Source: Firmicutes bacterium UBA4916
GTDB taxonomy: Bacteria; Bacillota; Clostridia; Tissierellales; Tepidimicrobiaceae
DNA length: 6,553 nt
Reading direction: 5' to 3'
NCBI GenBank assembly: GCA_002398845.1
Contig: DHBY01000099.1
Coordinates: 1-6,553 of the forward strand
In this document: piece after piece, positions 6,091-6,553 of the stretch
Layout: each line of letters starts with the position of its first letter
Numbering within the stretch: the stretch's first letter is position 1
Program-made: the position numbers and the translations under genes
The notes under the pieces: generated by a model
What the model was told of the DNA's origin: nothing
What the model saw: the letters and a program-made list of their open reading frames with translations, nothing else
Database searches by the model: none

Positions 6091-6468
6091 TTATCTATTT
6101 TTTATAATAACCATCCTTATATCTTCATAGGATATATCATCTGATAACGCCTCTTTGATTAGCTTTAATCTTTCTGCCCCTATTTCATATATTATAGATA
6201 ATATTTTCTTTTCTTTATTTGAATCCACAAATCTAGACCAATCTACTATTTGACCATTATTATGACATTTTTCTAAGCGCCTCAAAATAGTTTCTACTGT
6301 TAGATTCCTTTTGCTAGCTATTTCTTCTAGGAATAATCCTTCTAAATAATAGTCATAAGTATCTTTATTGGTCCCTTGAATTTCTATTGGTACTTCTATG
6401 GTCTTTCGTTCTATTTTAGAACTGTCAATGCCCTTAACCTGCAAAAGGAATGGCTTTTTGCAGGTCAA
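6091..6468 (-). CDS. Small protein with RecQ-type C-terminal helix-turn-helix (HTH_40-like); 5' end possibly frameshifted
   Basis: The open frame gives 125 residues from a TTG. Residues about 35-122 (DTYDYYLEGLFLEEIASKR, LTVETILRRL, DWSRFVD, GAERLKLIKEAL, DDISYEDIRMVI) resemble the helix-turn-helix domain found at the C-terminus of many Firmicutes RecQ helicases and in stand-alone proteins. No helicase motif is present, and an in-frame TGA lies just upstream, so this is either a free-standing DNA-binding protein or a RecQ-tail remnant. The start is doubtful: the TTG is about 13 nt from the nearest Shine-Dalgarno sequence, whereas an ATG at 6478 is well placed after AAGGTGG but runs out of frame and stops after 14 codons. 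Removing one base from the five-base A run at 6455-6459 would join that ATG to this frame (MTNFDLQKPFLLQVKG...). It ends 19 nt before the kinase start and is probably cotranscribed with it. Its role is unknown; a link to the two-component system is only positional. Confidence 0.62.
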   Translation of the reverse strand: MTCKKPFLLQVKGIDSSKIERKTIEVPIEIQGTNKDTYDYYLEGLFLEEIASKRNLTVETILRRLEKCHNNGQIVDWSRFVDSNKEKKILSIIYEIGAERLKLIKEALSDDISYEDIRMVIIKNR

Positions 6469-6478
6469 AATTAGTCAT
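6434..6478 (-). other. Out-of-frame 14-codon ATG frame at the start of the HTH gene
   Basis: ATG at 6478, preceded by AAGGTGG with 3-4 nt spacing, encodes MTNFDLQKAIPFAG and stops at TAA 6436-6434. The HTH frame is +1 relative to it. This is either the true start of the HTH gene broken by a one-base insertion in the A run at 6455-6459, a sequencing error, a leader peptide, or a recoding site. The frameshift reading seems most likely because the fused product reads smoothly. Confidence 0.45.
6437..6465. repeat. Perfect 10-bp inverted repeat with CCTGCAA/TTGCAGG arms
   Basis: Arms ACCTGCAAAA (6437-6446, plus strand) and TTTTGCAGGT (6456-6465) enclose 9 nt. The outer CCTGCAA and TTGCAGG heptamers are identical to those of the dyad at 3119-3135, but 13 rather than 3 nt apart, one helical turn more. 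It could be a further regulator-binding site giving autoregulation, an RNA hairpin covering the HTH start, or coincidence. On the minus strand no T run follows it, so it is not a terminator. Confidence 0.5.
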
Positions 6479-6517
6479 TGGCCACCTTATTTTCTCAAAT
6501 CATATACTTCTACGATT

Positions 6518-6545
6518 ATTATAATTGTCAAATATTGGACTGCAA
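6518..6545 (-). promoter_or_regulatory. Tentative vegetative promoter of the HTH-kinase-regulator unit
   Basis: The minus strand has a perfect -10 TATAAT (6523-6518) with a weak -35 TTGCAG (6545-6540) 16 nt upstream. A perfect -35 TTGACA (6531-6526) also exists but its best -10 partner, TATGAT (6504-6499), is 21 nt away, too far. The first pairing is preferred and would give a leader of about 30 nt. In AT-rich DNA such matches are frequent, so confidence is low. Confidence 0.3.
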
Positions 6546-6553
6546 AAAGAACC

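Noticed and set aside
6441..6468. Programmed -1 frameshifting at the A-rich run in the HTH gene start
   Set aside because: The run C-AAAAA-G is one base short of the A-AAA-AAG heptamer and the frame change needed is +1, so a mutation or sequencing error is more likely than this recoding type.

Overview
The window is AT-rich, with strong GGAGG-type ribosome binding sites, codon use dominated by A/T-ending codons, and protein families common in amino-acid-fermenting Firmicutes. I infer a member of the Clostridia or Tissierellia, without a species call. All six supported genes lie on the minus strand, so transcription runs from the right edge to the left. No phage, CRISPR array, rRNA or complete tRNA is seen.

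Right half (about 6553 to 3119): a regulatory unit. A small protein with a RecQ-type C-terminal helix-turn-helix domain (6468-6091) is followed by a membrane histidine kinase whose extracytoplasmic sensor is a family 3 amino-acid-binding protein (6071-4476). An NtrC-type, sigma-54-activating response regulator (4501-3158) overlaps the kinase gene by 26 bp. A perfect 15-bp-stem hairpin lies 5 nt after the regulator stop.

Left half (2963 to 66): a metabolic unit. It holds a GltS-type sodium/glutamate symporter (2963-1725), glutamate formimidoyltransferase FtcD (1702-803) and a HutD/Ves-family protein (721-140), and it ends at a strong terminator hairpin (66-103). FtcD takes the formimino group of formiminoglutamate, the late intermediate of histidine breakdown, onto tetrahydrofolate and releases glutamate. 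HutD is a recurrent companion of histidine-utilization genes.

The key link is the 194-bp gap between the two units. It carries a good sigma-54 promoter (TTGGCATGAGTTATGCGA, with the diagnostic GG-N10-GC) 43 nt before gltS. About 113-146 bp upstream of the predicted start lie two abutting 17-bp sites built on TGCAA-N3-TTGCA, which look like enhancer sites for the adjacent NtrC-type regulator. The parsimonious model is that the kinase senses an amino acid (histidine or glutamate are the obvious candidates), phosphorylates the regulator, and the regulator turns on gltS-ftcD-hutD through sigma-54 RNA polymerase. The same DNA can fold as the regulator's terminator, so one element may serve both roles.

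Other oddities are a probable one-base frameshift at the start of the small HTH gene, a second CCTGCAA/TTGCAGG inverted repeat there, and possible fragments of a dispersed clostridial repeat at both edges of the window.
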